Shown: positions 24,460 to 36,174, numbered from the stretch's first letter. The stretch: DNA of 64,000 bases from Cryptomeria japonica (GCF_030272615.1 NC_081412.1:698098656-698162655); one strand, 5' to 3'. The notes: generated by a model from the sequence alone, not told the origin. Numbers and translations: made by a program.

Positions 24460-25949
24460 TGTAGACACCTAAAAATGGTTAATGCTTGCGGAATCATACT
24501 TTAACATTTACGCATTGCCTTATTTTAGGGTTTTTGTGTCGCATTAACATTTCTCCTATGTCATGCACTTGGCCTTTATCATTTGCGAGCATCGAGTCTT
24601 TCTTCTGCATTCTTCAAGTTGTCTCGCTTTCAAAATTGGTCTTGTCGACAACAATCTTTAGTCATTGTTTTGATCGATTTTATCCTATCACATCAATGTG
24701 CATGCTCATTTGTCATCATTTTGGACATCGTCAAACCTAATTAAGGTTTTGTCCTCTTATCAATCTTATCATCTAGCGATCGATTTGTCATCGATCGTTG
24801 TTATGTTTGATCTTGTCATTTTGTGATCAATTTGTCATTGATCATTGTCATTTTCAATCTTGTCATCTTACAATCTATTTTGTCATTGATTCTTGTCCTC
24901 TTGTCAATCTTGTCATTTTGCGATCAATTTGTCATCGATCGTTGTTTGTCTCAATTATGTCAATTTGGATCAATTAGTCATTGTTCCTCATCAATTGGCG
25001 CATTTATCAATCAAATCATTTATCACATTGGTTCTGTGTTAATCAGAATCATGATCAAGTCAATTATCTTTCATCAAGACCTAATTGTCATCCTTGCATT
25101 GCTAATTCATCTTCTAGGGTTTCTTGATTTAATCATTTAACCCTATTTGCCTTTTCTCCCTCTAGGTTAAATAAATTATTTATTTATCCTAAGTCTTCTT
25201 GTCACAATTAAATATTTATTTAATTGGCTAATTAATTCCTTCTCTTTATGTGAATTGATTGATAAATGAAAAATTATTAATTAATTCACTAATTCCTAAT
25301 TTCCTCTTTTTCGAATTTTCTAATTTTCTAAATTCCTAATTTCATTTCTCTCCTATTTTTCTCCTAACTTCATGGGAATGACATAGAAATTTGTCATAAT
25401 TTGTCATAATTGACAATCAATCAATTTTTGACATAGAAATTTGTCATAAATTGTCATAAATTATCAATCAATCAATTTTGCATAGCAAGTGCATAATTTG
25501 TCATAAATTTGTCATAATTGAGATAATTGATTTGCAATTTCCATTTGAATCTCTTCATGCTAATTTGATCATTTCTCCAATTTGTCTATAAATTGGATGA
25601 ATTTCTTCAATCTCAATCTAATAATCGCTTGTTTTGAATTACTTTGTCGAATCAATCATGCTTCAAGTACTCTTGAGCAATCATCTTATCTACTTGCTTT
25701 CATATCATGATCATGCACTAGTAGGTGAGATCCACAACAAAGCTATTTGGAGAAGAAAGAAGGACAATGGAGCCACATGAAGGAAGCATTTAGATCTACA
25801 TTTGGTTTGCATAGTCTTTAGTTTTGAATGTTTCATTTTCATGTCTTTATTGAGTGTGTTTAGGATTGATCATTGCAATGAGCTTTTGTGATTGAGCTAG
25901 ATTAGTATTTTGATATTTGCTTGTGATGATTTTTGATTTCCTAGCTACA
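24460..25949 (+). mobile_element. Left LTR of element D
   Basis: This LTR contains two internal repeat fields. At 24765-24960 GATC/TTGTCAT units recur with many GATCGATC-like palindromes. At 25380-25530 TTTGTCATAA units recur with AATCAATCAATTTT between them. Both fields are also in the right LTR, so they predate insertion. Small ORFs in it (24486-24740, 24823-25140) are LTR shadows. Confidence 0.92.
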
Positions 25950-25954
25950 TTAAT

Positions 25955-25972
25955 TGGTGAACCCGATGTGAA
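25955..25972 (+). other. Primer-binding site of element D
   Basis: TGGTGAACCCGATGTGAA lies five bases after the LTR end. The position and the TGG start fit a tRNA-complementary primer site different from the copia one. I do not assign the tRNA. Confidence 0.65.
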
Positions 25973-28012
25973 ACACTAACCATCTAACCCCTTAACTATG
26001 TTTTTGAGTGCTTTTGAGTTGATTTGCAGGTCAAAAACCCAAGAAACGGGGTAATGCAGGACTTTCTGGGAACTTTTGCGCCTGTGTCAAGCATTATGCG
26101 CCTGTGTTATGCATTTTGCGCCTATGTCAAAAACAATCTGTGCCTATGTCATGACTTCTGCGCCTGTGTAAAGTCCAGAGACAGAGGTAAAAGACAGTGT
26201 TTTTCACTTGCAAGTTGTTTTCTTTTGCATTATGTTTCTGCTTTTTGGGTTTGTAGGTACTAATTCTCTATGTAGAACCTTGGCATACGCATGGCAAAGA
26301 CAAACAAATGAAACTACTAACACATTTTTGTACAGGTTCGATAGTCAAAGACTAAACATTTCAAACTTCTGACTTGGGTTTTGCAGGTTGCCTTGGAATA
26401 CAACTAAACTTTGTGTTTCAAATTAATGTTTAGGCACCTAGTGATTTCTAAATAGGATGGAATGAATCTATGCTTGATTTGATTGTTGAGTTTGACATTG
26501 GAGTAGGAGAGTATGCTCTCATCCTTCTTAGGGTGATCAGAAATCTAGATCTTCAATACCATGCTCATGTCTTTGATTGTTTGTCACCTTTAGAGGGCCT
26601 GCCTTCCCGACCATTTGCTTTTCCAAGCAAGTGATAATTGTGAGAAGGGAACAACCCAAAGTGAGTACGGATAGAATACCTTGGCATTCTAACTCACTAT
26701 AAACAAATACCTGATGGGCGAAAGCTTTGAAGGAAGGGTTACGTGGGAATTGCAGTTACTTGGGAAGTGATGACCCTTGAACTCTTTCTCATATCAACAT
26801 CTAAGTAGGACCTCACAGTCTAAATCATGCTTGCGCGACTACATTTGTTTGGTATCTTGATGGGCTTAATGTCTCAATCACGCTTGTGTGACATCAAGGA
26901 GTAACACTTAATAGAAATCCTTACTAAACACCTTGTATTTAGAGGCCAAAAACCCTTCTAGGTGCTTGAGAAGGACAAGTTCGGATACTTGGAAGAGATA
27001 CAAAGTTCGCCCTGGGGAGATTTCCATGGGGACTAATGCTTGGCTGCCCTGAGAAGTGAGTGTCGTGGAGGGGAGCCTGTGGGGTCAAGCATCTATGTAT
27101 TCTCCTTGAATCCCATAATGAGTCTACCTCTCAAGTACCTAATGTCCTTGCCTACCATAAGAAATGTGGGAATGAGCATGATTGTATTGGGTCTAAGTTG
27201 AAATATCTTGTCTTCTTTGCTTGTCAAAAGTTGAATTGCATCTCATTTCAAAAACAAGGCAAATTGATTCAAAACAAGGTTAAACACAAGAGTATTTCAT
27301 TCAACAAAGTTCAAAACACCTTCAAACATGGTTGTCAAACATTTTTCAAAATCTTGTCTCAACATTCATGTCACTTAGATTTAGGTTCATCCTAGGTTTG
27401 CATTTTGCAAAGTCATTGTCAATTACCAAGGTTAAGTTTCACCTAGGTCATACTCCTTTGCATATCAATAAAAGTCATCCATTTACATGTATCCTCTTGC
27501 ATTAGAGTAATACCATTGTCATACATTCATATTTGCATACCCTAGGTCTCTTCATTAAGCTTAGGTCATTATCATATCATATTAGGATCATTTACATAGT
27601 AATTGTCCCTTTGCAGATAGTGTCAAACTAGGTTTTGTCATACTTGAGTAATCCAAATCTCTGATAAACCCTAAGTTACTATTAGGAAGTCTAGGCCTTA
27701 TCAAACCTTTTGTCCTTTTGTCATCAATGTCATTTCATCAAACCTAGCTTAGTATCCAAGCATATAGGGGAGACATTGTCATTTTGTCCTTTTGTCACTT
27801 GGTCCTTTTGTCCTTTGAGGTCTAGACATCATTCCAATTTCCTAAGGGTCTCTTTTAGATTTGCATTCAAAAGTTTGTCAAAATCTTCAAAAACAACCAA
27901 AAACATAGATTGCATTCTTGCCATAGATTGCATTTTCATCTATTTAGTTTGCATTTAGTTGCATATCATACATTATCCTTGAAAAATCCCATTAGTTGCA
28001 TTTCATAGTGAC
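25973..28012 (+). other. Long untranslated leader of element D
   Basis: About 2 kb without a convincing gene. It holds five imperfect copies of TGCGCCTGTGTCA at 26075-26173 and otherwise ordinary AT-rich DNA. A possible ORF at 27060-27395 has no support beyond length. Several CTAGGTT/CCTAGG motifs are scattered through 27380-27620. The strongly biased last part (27640-28010) is pyrimidine-rich. Confidence 0.6.
26075..26173 (+). repeat. Five imperfect repeats of TGCGCCTGTGTCA
   Basis: Units at about 26077, 26096, 26117, 26139 and 26159 are spaced about 20 bp apart (TGCGCCTGTGTCAAGCAT, TGCGCCTGTGTTATGCAT and so on). They form a small variable tandem repeat in the leader of element D. Confidence 0.75.
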
Positions 28013-28966
28013 ATGTTTGTTGAAATGAGGTCTCAACCTTCTTACGAAGCCATGTCATCACAATTGAGCAATCAATCATGTCAATCCAATCTCTACATGT
28101 CTCAAAATTTGGATCAAACTTTTTATGATGAAACAAGTCTCCAAATACAAAAACTAGAAGAGAAGCTAGCTCAAGAAAATGAGATTTTGGAACAAAGAGT
28201 GAAAAACATTGAGAAGAATAGATCACAAATGTCCAAAATGTTTCAAAAATTTCCAGGTCGAAATCCAAAGATTGAGCCAATTGATGTAAGATCTCTTCTT
28301 GAACGATCAGACATACCAGCTCTCCTCTCACAAATAGAGATGATGAAACATTTTCAAGAAAGGAGACAACATCAATTTCAACATTATGTGCCTCCACAAC
28401 AAGAACAAGAAGGTGTTCACTATCAATCAGATTTTCAACCATCACAACCAATTGTTCAACAATTTCAACATATACAAACAATACAACCAATGGTTCAATT
28501 TCAACAATATGTCCAACCAACTATATAATGTCAACAAATGGTTCAACCAATGGTGGAATATCAACAAGTTCAATCAACATATCAATGTCAACAACCACAA
28601 CCAAACATTCAAAAACAAAGGTTGCAACCCACACCAAGCCAAATTTTGAACATGTCAAACCAATCTGATAAACATCTAGTTCAAAATCAAAACATGACAT
28701 CAAACCATATTCTTTCCAAACAAGTTCAAATTCCAGATACAACTATGTCAAAACCCCGAAAGAAAGGTGGCTTTATTGCAAGGATCTTAAGGAACCTACC
28801 AAGTGAGTTCTTTGAGGAAGATCAAGATAATACAATTATGTCTAGCAATGCCTCATCCCCTCGCAAGCAAATTGACTCTCCAGTGGCATCTATCCCTACA
28901 CCTTTAGAAGTTTCCCAAGAACCTTCCATATTGTCCCCATCAAACAATACACCTGTAGCGTCGTAA
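28013..28966 (+). pseudogene. Element D ORF1: coiled-coil, Gln-rich protein
   Basis: One frame of 318 codons is interrupted by a single TAA at 28526. Residues about 40-75 form a charged heptad-like segment (LQIQKLEEKLAQENEILEQR), suggesting a coiled coil. Residues about 110-230 are extremely rich in Gln, His, Pro and Val (QFQHYVPPQQEQ and similar), with short reiterated phrases. The C-terminal part has a basic patch KPRKKGGF followed by an acidic, Ser/Pro-rich tail. The place, first ORF after the leader, is where gag sits in autonomous elements, so a diverged structural protein is plausible. I see no CCHC knuckle or classical Gag fold motif. The minus-strand frame at 27966-28520 is its shadow. 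Confidence 0.6.
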
Positions 28967-29298
28967 ATTGTACACACTTGCTAGGGTGGTACAATTTCAC
29001 ACCTAGTTTAGCACCCACCTTGGCGCATTTTGCATTTTGCATTGCATTTCCCCTTTAGCACTTAATTAATTAAATTAATTAGGTCTAAGGTTCTATTTTA
29101 TCATCTTCCATATCATAAAGTTGGGCCCTTTTCATTAAAGTGTGCCCCTTTCATTTTATTCTTCCAATACATCATTTAATCAAAAACCCTAATTAGGTCC
29201 TATTTTGAACTTGGGGGCTTGATTTCGAGGGTCAAAACATCTCGAAATCAGCTGTAACTTCGGGATTCGCTCTAAAATCATCATATCTGACGGCCCTG

Positions 29299-29372
29299 AA
29301 AATTTGGTGAAAAGTTGTCGGGACCATGGCGCCCGGCATGCACATGGTCCCGGACATTTTTCCCAAAATTTT
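29299..29372 (+). other. Imperfect 30-bp palindrome with self-complementary loop
   Basis: The left arm (29299-29328, AAAATTTGGTGAAAAG...GGGACCATG) pairs with the right arm (29343-29372, CATGGTCCCGGAC...CCCAAAATTTT) with few mismatches. It includes nine uninterrupted pairs next to a 14-base loop, GCGCCCGGCATGCA. The loop holds the self-complementary GCATGC. Such a stem with a palindromic loop is the shape of retroviral RNA dimerisation signals; that role is only a suggestion here. Confidence 0.6.
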
Positions 29373-30091
29373 AGGAGCATGATCCAATCATAAAATAAAG
29401 CTTAACCCCAAGAAATTGGCAGGAGATTCAATCTCTAGGTCGGCCAAAAGTTGAAATTAAGACCTAGGGTTTCATATATAAAAGCTCTCTTTCTTCATTT
29501 GAAAGGATACAAATTTTGGTTTTCAAGGACCTTCTATGCAGCGAAAGAGCAAATCTTTGAAGACTTCAACAACATTCAACATCCATCCATCAAGCATCTA
29601 TCAATTTCATTCATCCATTTAGGGCTTTGAAGGCATTGAAGAACAATAAGGGATCACCGACTGAAGATTGGCTTGTACCCCTCCCTTGGGGTTGGGTATG
29701 ATTTCATGTTGTTTTCATGTCTTTGCATAAGCCTCATTATATCATTTGTATTCATGCTTTAGATCACTTTGCATCATGATTTGGAGCATTTACATTATCA
29801 TTTGCAAGCAATTAGGGTTTACTTTCTAGGTTGCTCTAGTTTGCTTACTTGCATTTTAGGATCTTGCACACACACAAGGTCTGCACACACACTACTTTTA
29901 CAATACAACTTGGCTATTCGTGGAGGTGGAAATCACCAAAGTGGGGGTTTGACTAAGGCAAAACCCTATATAGCCACCCACCATACCTTCTCAGATATAA
30001 GTGCAGGTTTTGGGATTCGAACAATGCCGCAAGTTGCAGATCCGACGGAAGCAGACTGAGACGGGACAAGACACCAAATTGCAAAGAAAAA

Positions 30092-30186
30092 GACCAGGAT
30101 AGGGGCATGGGGTGCCCTAGTCCTGCCAGGACAGGGGCGCTGGGTGCCCTGGTCCCTGGGACAGGGGCGCTGGGCACCCTGGTCCT
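30092..30186 (+). repeat. GC-rich tandem repeat, about 31 bp x 3
   Basis: Three units (starting near 30092, 30124 and 30154) read CCAGGACAGGGGCGCTGGG then TGCCCTGGTCC. Each unit is itself a partial palindrome. It is strikingly GC-rich within AT-rich DNA. The core GGACAGGGGCGCT resembles the repeat at the window start. Confidence 0.8.
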
Positions 30187-30595
30187 TCTGTCAGATAGCA
30201 GTTTCAGCATTTTTTTGACAGCTTTTCAGGTTGCAAAACAACAGTTTCAAGTGCAGAATCAGGACAGTGGCACCCGCGCCCCCGTCCTGAACATTTCTAC
30301 TCAGATTTTTACCCTAGGTACACATCTGCATTCTCCTTTTATCCTTGTGTTTACAGCTTTTCATCACTTAATCTCAATCTTGCAATCTTGTTACTAGTTC
30401 ATACTTGCACTCTAGGGCTAGTAGTTGAACTTGCATTATTTTATCTATCATTTGCAACAAAGGAATAGAAATCCTAATACGTAGCCCATGGCTCTCTCTT
30501 CCACAGAAAGAAGTAGCCAATTGTGTGATACCTCTAGGCTCTTTCATATTCCACAAGTGTGTGATTGAAAGTGAGATTAGGGCATGTTTGCTTAG

Positions 30596-32527
30596 TGTCA
30601 CTTTTTCCCCTACACAACACTCAAGGATGAAATTACCCCAGAGCTATCCATAATTGATTGCCAAGATAATCCAATTCATGATGCACATCCTTGTCATGTT
30701 TTAGACATACAAGACCCAATGCAACCATGCACTTTATTGCCATTACCTATTTTAGAGGACCCCATTCGAAGTCCCTCTTCCTCATGTTCAAGTATTGATT
30801 CCTTGCCAGAATCCATCACAAATGTTCAAAGTGCATTTCCTTCATCCCAAAACATTGATCCCTTGTCAGAATCCTCCATGCATATCCAAACTCCAACCTC
30901 ATGTCAAGAGGATAATTTAGAGCATGAAGAAACGTGTCCCAAAGAAAATCAAGATCAAGATCCTAAAACCTTATCATCCCATCCAATTGTTGACCAAGAT
31001 CTCATCTTCCTAGAAACTCATGATGATTCCCCTATTCTTGTCCATCCTATTCAAATTCTTATTGACACTCCATTCCCCGGGCAAGATCAAGATATCCCAG
31101 TTCATCCAATCCCAAACGATCCCCTTCCATTTCATGAACACAATGTCCTTTCAAATCCCATTGACATTCCACTTCCTGAGAAAGATCAAGATATCCTTTC
31201 CATCCTTTATGATGATCCCATTGAAATTCAAGAGCAAAGCACCTTTAAAGAGGATTCCAATGATCTTCCTCCTTGTCAAGATCAAATTATTCCTTCAGAT
31301 CCTCCACAAGATCCACTTGTTCCTCCACCTCCTTGTCTTAATGCTCCATATACACTCCAAGATCATATTTCTTTTGATGATCCCATTATTTCTCCCATTC
31401 CATCTCTTGAAGAGCCTGTCATTGAACCATGTCCACTACACAATCCTAGTCCCCCTCATGATTCTAACGTGTCAGTGGAAGATGTTCATGAACCCTCGAC
31501 ATGCACAATGGGTTCTTCTACTTTGGTGCAATCCGATCCACTTCAAGATCTCATTATTTCTCTCATATCATATCCACCTCATAATGGACTCGTGTCTTCT
31601 TCCCAAAGAAAAGTGTATCCTACAAGTCAAGATATTCATAAAGGCAAAGGAGTAGACCTTCATGAGAAAGAACCCCTCCATATCAAAGAAGATCTTAAGG
31701 GTCATGGCCTCAGTGAAATTTCTCAAGACGTTGGTACCCCTACTAAATCCAACATCCCTCCATCAAAATCCAAACATATCCCTTCCCCATCATACTTTCC
31801 ATCCATCTTAGGTCCTTATGTTCCTTCGTCCTCTATGCAAGGTCAGCAAAGGTAAACATCCTTGAGTAAATTTCATCAATCCAAAATAAGTCCATTTCAT
31901 TCATATTCATCCATGCATTCCTTTCCCCCTCCAAGCAATTTGGATGCCAAGTATAAAAGTCATAAGTCTAGTAATCCACATGTATTCAAGGATCAACATG
32001 TCCAATATAATCGACATGTCAAAAATAAGAACAATATGATCTATAAGGAAAAAAATATATCCAAAAGGCCACAAAGGCCTACTGAGCAAAATAAAGCAAA
32101 GTCAAAATGTATATGGGTTCCTAAATCCCTTGTGCAAGCAATGCACTCCAGGGAACCACAAAAGCATGAAAAATAAAAAACCATGTGGATCCCTAAGCGG
32201 CTCCTTGAAGCGCAAAAGCCTAAAGAAACATCCAACTTGGCATCCAAGATTGCTATTCCTCCATCCAAACATTTCAAGTCTATTCCTCCATCACCTTCTT
32301 TATCCATTTTGGGCCCTTATGTCCCAAAATCCATAGCCTTTCCTTCGTCAAAATCTCAACATACAAAATACGTCTTTCCTCCATCAGTCCATCACCCCTC
32401 AAGGTGTGTGCCAATGTCAATCTTGCCAACATTTCTGCCCACTGAAGCCCAATTATTCCAATACCCTATCCATTATCCAATGCATATTTTTCATCCTTTG
32501 ATCCCTTTGATCCCATCCTTTGCATAA
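30596..32527 (+). pseudogene. Element D ORF2: proline-rich acidic repeat protein
   Basis: One frame open from 30596 (first ATG 30719) continues to 32527 with just two in-frame stops, TAA at 31853 and TAA at 32174. The total is about 640 codons. The first two thirds are rich in Pro, Asp, Ser, His and Ile, with reiterated phrases such as PIPNDPLPF and LPEKDQDI. The C-terminal third has two internal duplications: SILGPYVPSSS and SILGPYVPKSI, each preceded by PPSK...IP, and WVPKSLVQAMH then WIPKRLLEAQK. I recognise no enzyme domain, membrane segment or signal peptide. Codon-phase conservation across 1.9 kb indicates former coding function. The overlapping frame 31020-31655 is a shadow. Confidence 0.6.
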
Positions 32528-33479
32528 ATCCTTGCCTTAGTTTCATCTCTTTTTCCATGACCTTATCCTACCAACGTCTTTGAGCATAATTTTAAAAGTC
32601 ATGGTCCATTTTTTTTTCAAGGCTACTATCCAAACAAAAAGACGCTTGAGTCCTTCTTCCATCCCCTATCATGTGTCCATCTTCTATTGAAAAAGTCAAA
32701 AAAAATTGAAAAAAAAACAAAGAAAAAAAGTAAAGAAAAATAATTCATCCACTGGTGAAAACCTGGCAAACAGGTGCCTTGGACAAGTACCGTGATGAAA
32801 ACCTGGCAAACAGGCGTCATGCATAATCTATGAACTTCTTGCACACCACACTTGGGGGCAAGTTTTATCCTATCATATCCTTTTGTCCTTCATTGTTCCA
32901 TTATCCTATCATACCATGTCATTACCCTTCATACCCTATTGTCTCTCCTGTCCATTTCCTCTTTCCACCTTTGATCTTGACAAGGCTGGGGATCTTCATG
33001 AGCATCATGTATCTTGTTTGCAGCTTTTAGTCCATCATAGCTTTTGGTCATTTATCCATTTGCTTATTACAACCTTTCATCCATATTCCCTAGCTTATTG
33101 CAACTTTCTGCCACAATCCCTTATCATATCCCGACCTTCAGTCCATGCCCCTTATCCATTCTTGGTCTTGCTTATCCTATCCATATCTTATCACTATCCA
33201 TACACTCTTTTTCATTCCTTCATCTTGATCTGACATAAGGACGCAAAATTTAAACATGGTTTCAAACACCTCTTGACATGTCCCTCATGCCATGTCACTG
33301 CTTTACATTGTCATATCCAGTCTCTTGTCCCATCACACAATAGCCCTTGAAAATTGCATCCGCATTGTCTCCATAATAAAAGGCCTTTGTCTTCCCTCTA
33401 TCCACCATCATTTCAGCAAGCCTATTTATTCACCTATCATATTCCTTGCCTTGCTAGACACTAGGGGCAAAATCATAAA

Positions 33480-33835
33480 AATCAAATAATGTCCTGAAAA
33501 AAATTTTAAAAATTGAAAAATGTCTTGAAATAATTCAAAAAAAAAAAATCGAAAAATGACCTGAAATAATTCAAAAAAATTGAAAAATGTCCTAAAAAAT
33601 ATCATAAAAATCCAAAAATGTCCTGAAAAAAATCATAAAAATCAAATAATGTCCTGAAAAAAATCATTAAAAATTGAAAAATGTCTTGAAAAAATCATAA
33701 AAAATCAAATAATGTCCTGAAAAAAAAAAAAAATCTCTTAAAAATTGAAAAATGTCCTGAGAAAATCCCTAAAAAGTCAAATAAAGTCCTTAAAAAACGA
33801 ACAAAAAAATTGTAAAAACTCGAAAAACAAAACAT
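33480..33835 (+). repeat. A-rich tandem array around AATGTCCTGAAAAAAAT
   Basis: About ten degenerate units of 25-35 bp read AATGTCCTGAAAAAAATCA followed by TAAAAATCAAAT or AAAATTGAAA. The spacing is irregular. It lies in the 3' untranslated part of element D, and the minus-strand ORFs here (33695-33959) reflect the repeat. Confidence 0.8.
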
Positions 33836-34670
33836 AAAAATATCCCCTTTGTGCATAAGACAGATCATTGAGCATCCCTCCAATGACACTTGCAATCATA
33901 CACTGTACTTTAATGAAATCATGCGTTAACAGATGAACTTTTTCAATCAAACCAGACATTCCAACTGATCAAAATTGTCATATCAATCAACCTCAAAATC
34001 AATTCGTCCTTGGCACACTATCATGGGTCTTATACAGGGTGTGGTATACTCGAAACCAGATTGTGTCCTATCTTAGACAGGGTCCCGCATTCCCTGAAAC
34101 TAGACAACATGATCATCCTATCAACACTTTCAACTTTTGACAATGAAGATCAAGATGTTTGTTTGATTTGTTGGAATTTGTGCATCTTATCTTTTTATTG
34201 ATTTATCTTCGATCATGTTCCTATGTTGCTCGATGATGTCACTAAGTGATTTAGAGTGACCGGGATGGTTCATGGTCCCTTTTCCTTTTTTGTTGTGATT
34301 GTTGTTTGTCTATGATGTGTCTATCTTTTGCAAAAAGGGTTGCATTTCAGCTCTGGCCTTCAATGCCATGTTGCACTGCATCCATTTTGCTACATTAAAT
34401 AAAGGTTCTCACCTACTTCTGTGCATATGTGAAAACAAGTTTTCCTTCATCTCTAACTGTCCTCTGTCTAATTTCTTCTTACTAACATTTCATCCATCAG
34501 TCTTGGCAATCCGTTCGAACCTATCATCTTCTATCATTTTTATCGATCAATTGGCCTCTTTTTTGCATGTTTCCAGCCAATTCCTCGAGGGGGCATGCAT
34601 ATGTCATTATTATTGTCTGGGGCATTTTCATTATTGTTCTTTGAAACAACACTTAAAATCGCATTGTCTC

Positions 34671-34684
34671 AAAGAGGGGCAAAA
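34671..34684 (+). other. Polypurine tract of element D
   Basis: AAAGAGGGGCAAAA abuts the right LTR start TGTAGACATC at 34685. Confidence 0.88.
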
Positions 34685-36174
34685 TGTAGACATCTAAAAA
34701 TGGTCAATGCTTGCGGAATCGTACTTTAACATTTACGCATTGCCTTATTTTAGGGTTTTTGCATCGCATTAACATTTATCATATGTCATGCACTTGGTCT
34801 TTATCATTTGCAAGCATCGAGTCTTTCTTCTGCATTCTTCAAGTTGTCTCGCTTTCAAATTTGGTCTTATCGACAACAATCTTTAGTCATGATTTTGATC
34901 GATTATATCCTATCACATCAATGTGCGTGCTCATTTGTCATCATTTTGGACATCATCAATCCTAATTAGGGTTTTGTCCTCTTATCAATCTTATCATCTG
35001 GCGATCGATTTGTCATCAATCATTGTTATGTTCGATCTTGTCATTTTGCGATCAATTTGTCATTGATCGTTGTCATTTTCAATCTTGTCATCTTGCAATC
35101 TATTTTGTCATCGATTCTTGTCCTCTTGTCAATCTTGTCATTTTGCGATCAATTTGTCATTGATCGTTGTTTGTCTCAATTATGTCAATTTGGATCAATT
35201 AGTCATTGTTCCTCGTCAATTGGCGCATTTATCAATCAAATCATTTATCACATTGGTTCTTTGTTAATCAGAATCATGATCGAGTCAATTATCTTTCATC
35301 AAGACCTAATTGTCATCCTTGCATTGCTAATTCATCTTCTAGGGTTTCGTGATTTAATCATTTAACCCTGTTTGCCTTTTCTCCCTCTAGGTTAAATAAA
35401 TTATTTATTTATCCTAAGTCTTCTTGTCACAATTAAATATTTATTTAATTGGCTAATTAATTCCTTCTCTTTATGTGAATTGATTAATAAATGAAAAATT
35501 ATTAATTAATTCACTAATTCCTAATTTCCTCTTTTTCGAATTTTCTAATTTTTTAAATTCCTAATTTCATTTTTCTCCTATTTTTCTCCTAACTTCATGG
35601 GAATGACATAAAAATTTGTCATAATTTGTCATAATTGACAATCAATCAATCTTTGACATAGAAATTTGTCATAAATTGTCATAAATTATCAATCAATCAA
35701 TTTTGCATAGAAAGTGCATAATTTGTCATAAATTTGTCATAATTGAGATAATTGATTTGCAATTTCCATTTGAATATCTTCATGCTAATTTGATTATTTC
35801 TCCAATTTGTCTTTAAATTGGATGAATTTCTTCAATCTCAATCTAATAATCGCTTGTTTTGAATTACTTTGTCGAATCAATCACGCTTCAAGTACTCTTG
35901 AGCAATCATCTTATCTACTTACTTTCATATCATGATCATGCACTAGTAGGTGAGATCCACAACAAAGCTATTTGGAGAGGAAAAAAGGACAATGGAGCCG
36001 CATGAAGGAAGCATTTAGATCTACATTTGGTTTGCATAGTCTTTAGTTTTGAATGTTTCATTTTCATGTCTTTATTGAGTGTGTTTAGGATTGATCATTG
36101 CAATGAGCTTTTGTGATTGAGCTAGATTAGTATTTTGATATTTGCTTGTGATGATTTCCGATTTCCTAGCTACA
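34685..36174 (+). mobile_element. Right LTR of element D
   Basis: A 1490-bp copy of the left LTR, ending ...TTTCCTAGCTACA and followed by the target duplicate GATGA. Internal repeat fields match those in the left LTR. ORFs 34711-34965 and 35057-35365 are the same shadows as in the left LTR. Confidence 0.92.

Larger units (their letters stand above)
28967..30595 (+). other. Spacer between the two ORFs of element D
   Basis: No convincing gene. It contains the hairpin at 29299-29372 and the GC-rich repeat at 30092-30186. Short frames (29769-30059, 30107-30397) are low-complexity by-products. The stretch around 29860-29900 has a CACACA run. Confidence 0.55.
32528..34684 (+). other. Long 3' untranslated region of element D
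   Basis: No gene seen. Contents are an A-rich segment (32690-32740), two copies of TGAAAACCTGGCAAACAGG (near 32756 and 32795), a pyrimidine-rich stretch (32880-33240) with only biased short ORFs, the A-rich tandem array at 33480-33830, and the polypurine tract at the end. Confidence 0.6.
24460..36174 (+). mobile_element. LTR retrotransposon D, 11.7 kb, without recognisable pol
   Basis: Two LTRs of exactly 1490 bp (24460-25949 and 34685-36174) both run TGTAGACA...CTAGCTACA. The flanking target duplications are a perfect GATGA (24455-24459 and 36175-36179). By eye the first 240 bp of the two LTRs differ at about 13 positions, so the insertion is moderately old. The TGTAGACACC start and the polypurine tract fit a Ty3/gypsy Tat-like element (family knowledge). 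The 8.7-kb interior, however, shows no protease, RT, RNase H or integrase. It carries two unusual open frames (28013-28966 and 30596-32527) with long untranslated spacers. A large non-autonomous element mobilised by a relative is the simplest reading. Confidence 0.9.

Noticed and set aside
27060-27395. 111-codon plus-strand frame as a leader gene of D
   Set aside because: No recognisable motif, and the frame is not continued by the neighbouring DNA; better treated as untranslated leader.
27966-28520. 184-codon minus-strand frame
   Set aside because: It is antisense to the Gln-rich ORF1 of element D; Gln/His/Val codons read backwards give Val/Leu/Cys runs.
31020-31655. 211-codon plus-strand frame
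   Set aside because: Ile/Phe/Leu-rich second frame inside the Pro/Asp-rich ORF2; a by-product of its codon bias.
33480-33835. CRISPR-like regular repeat array
   Set aside because: Repeats are degenerate, irregularly spaced and A-rich with no unique spacers; they lie in the 3' untranslated part of a plant retroelement.
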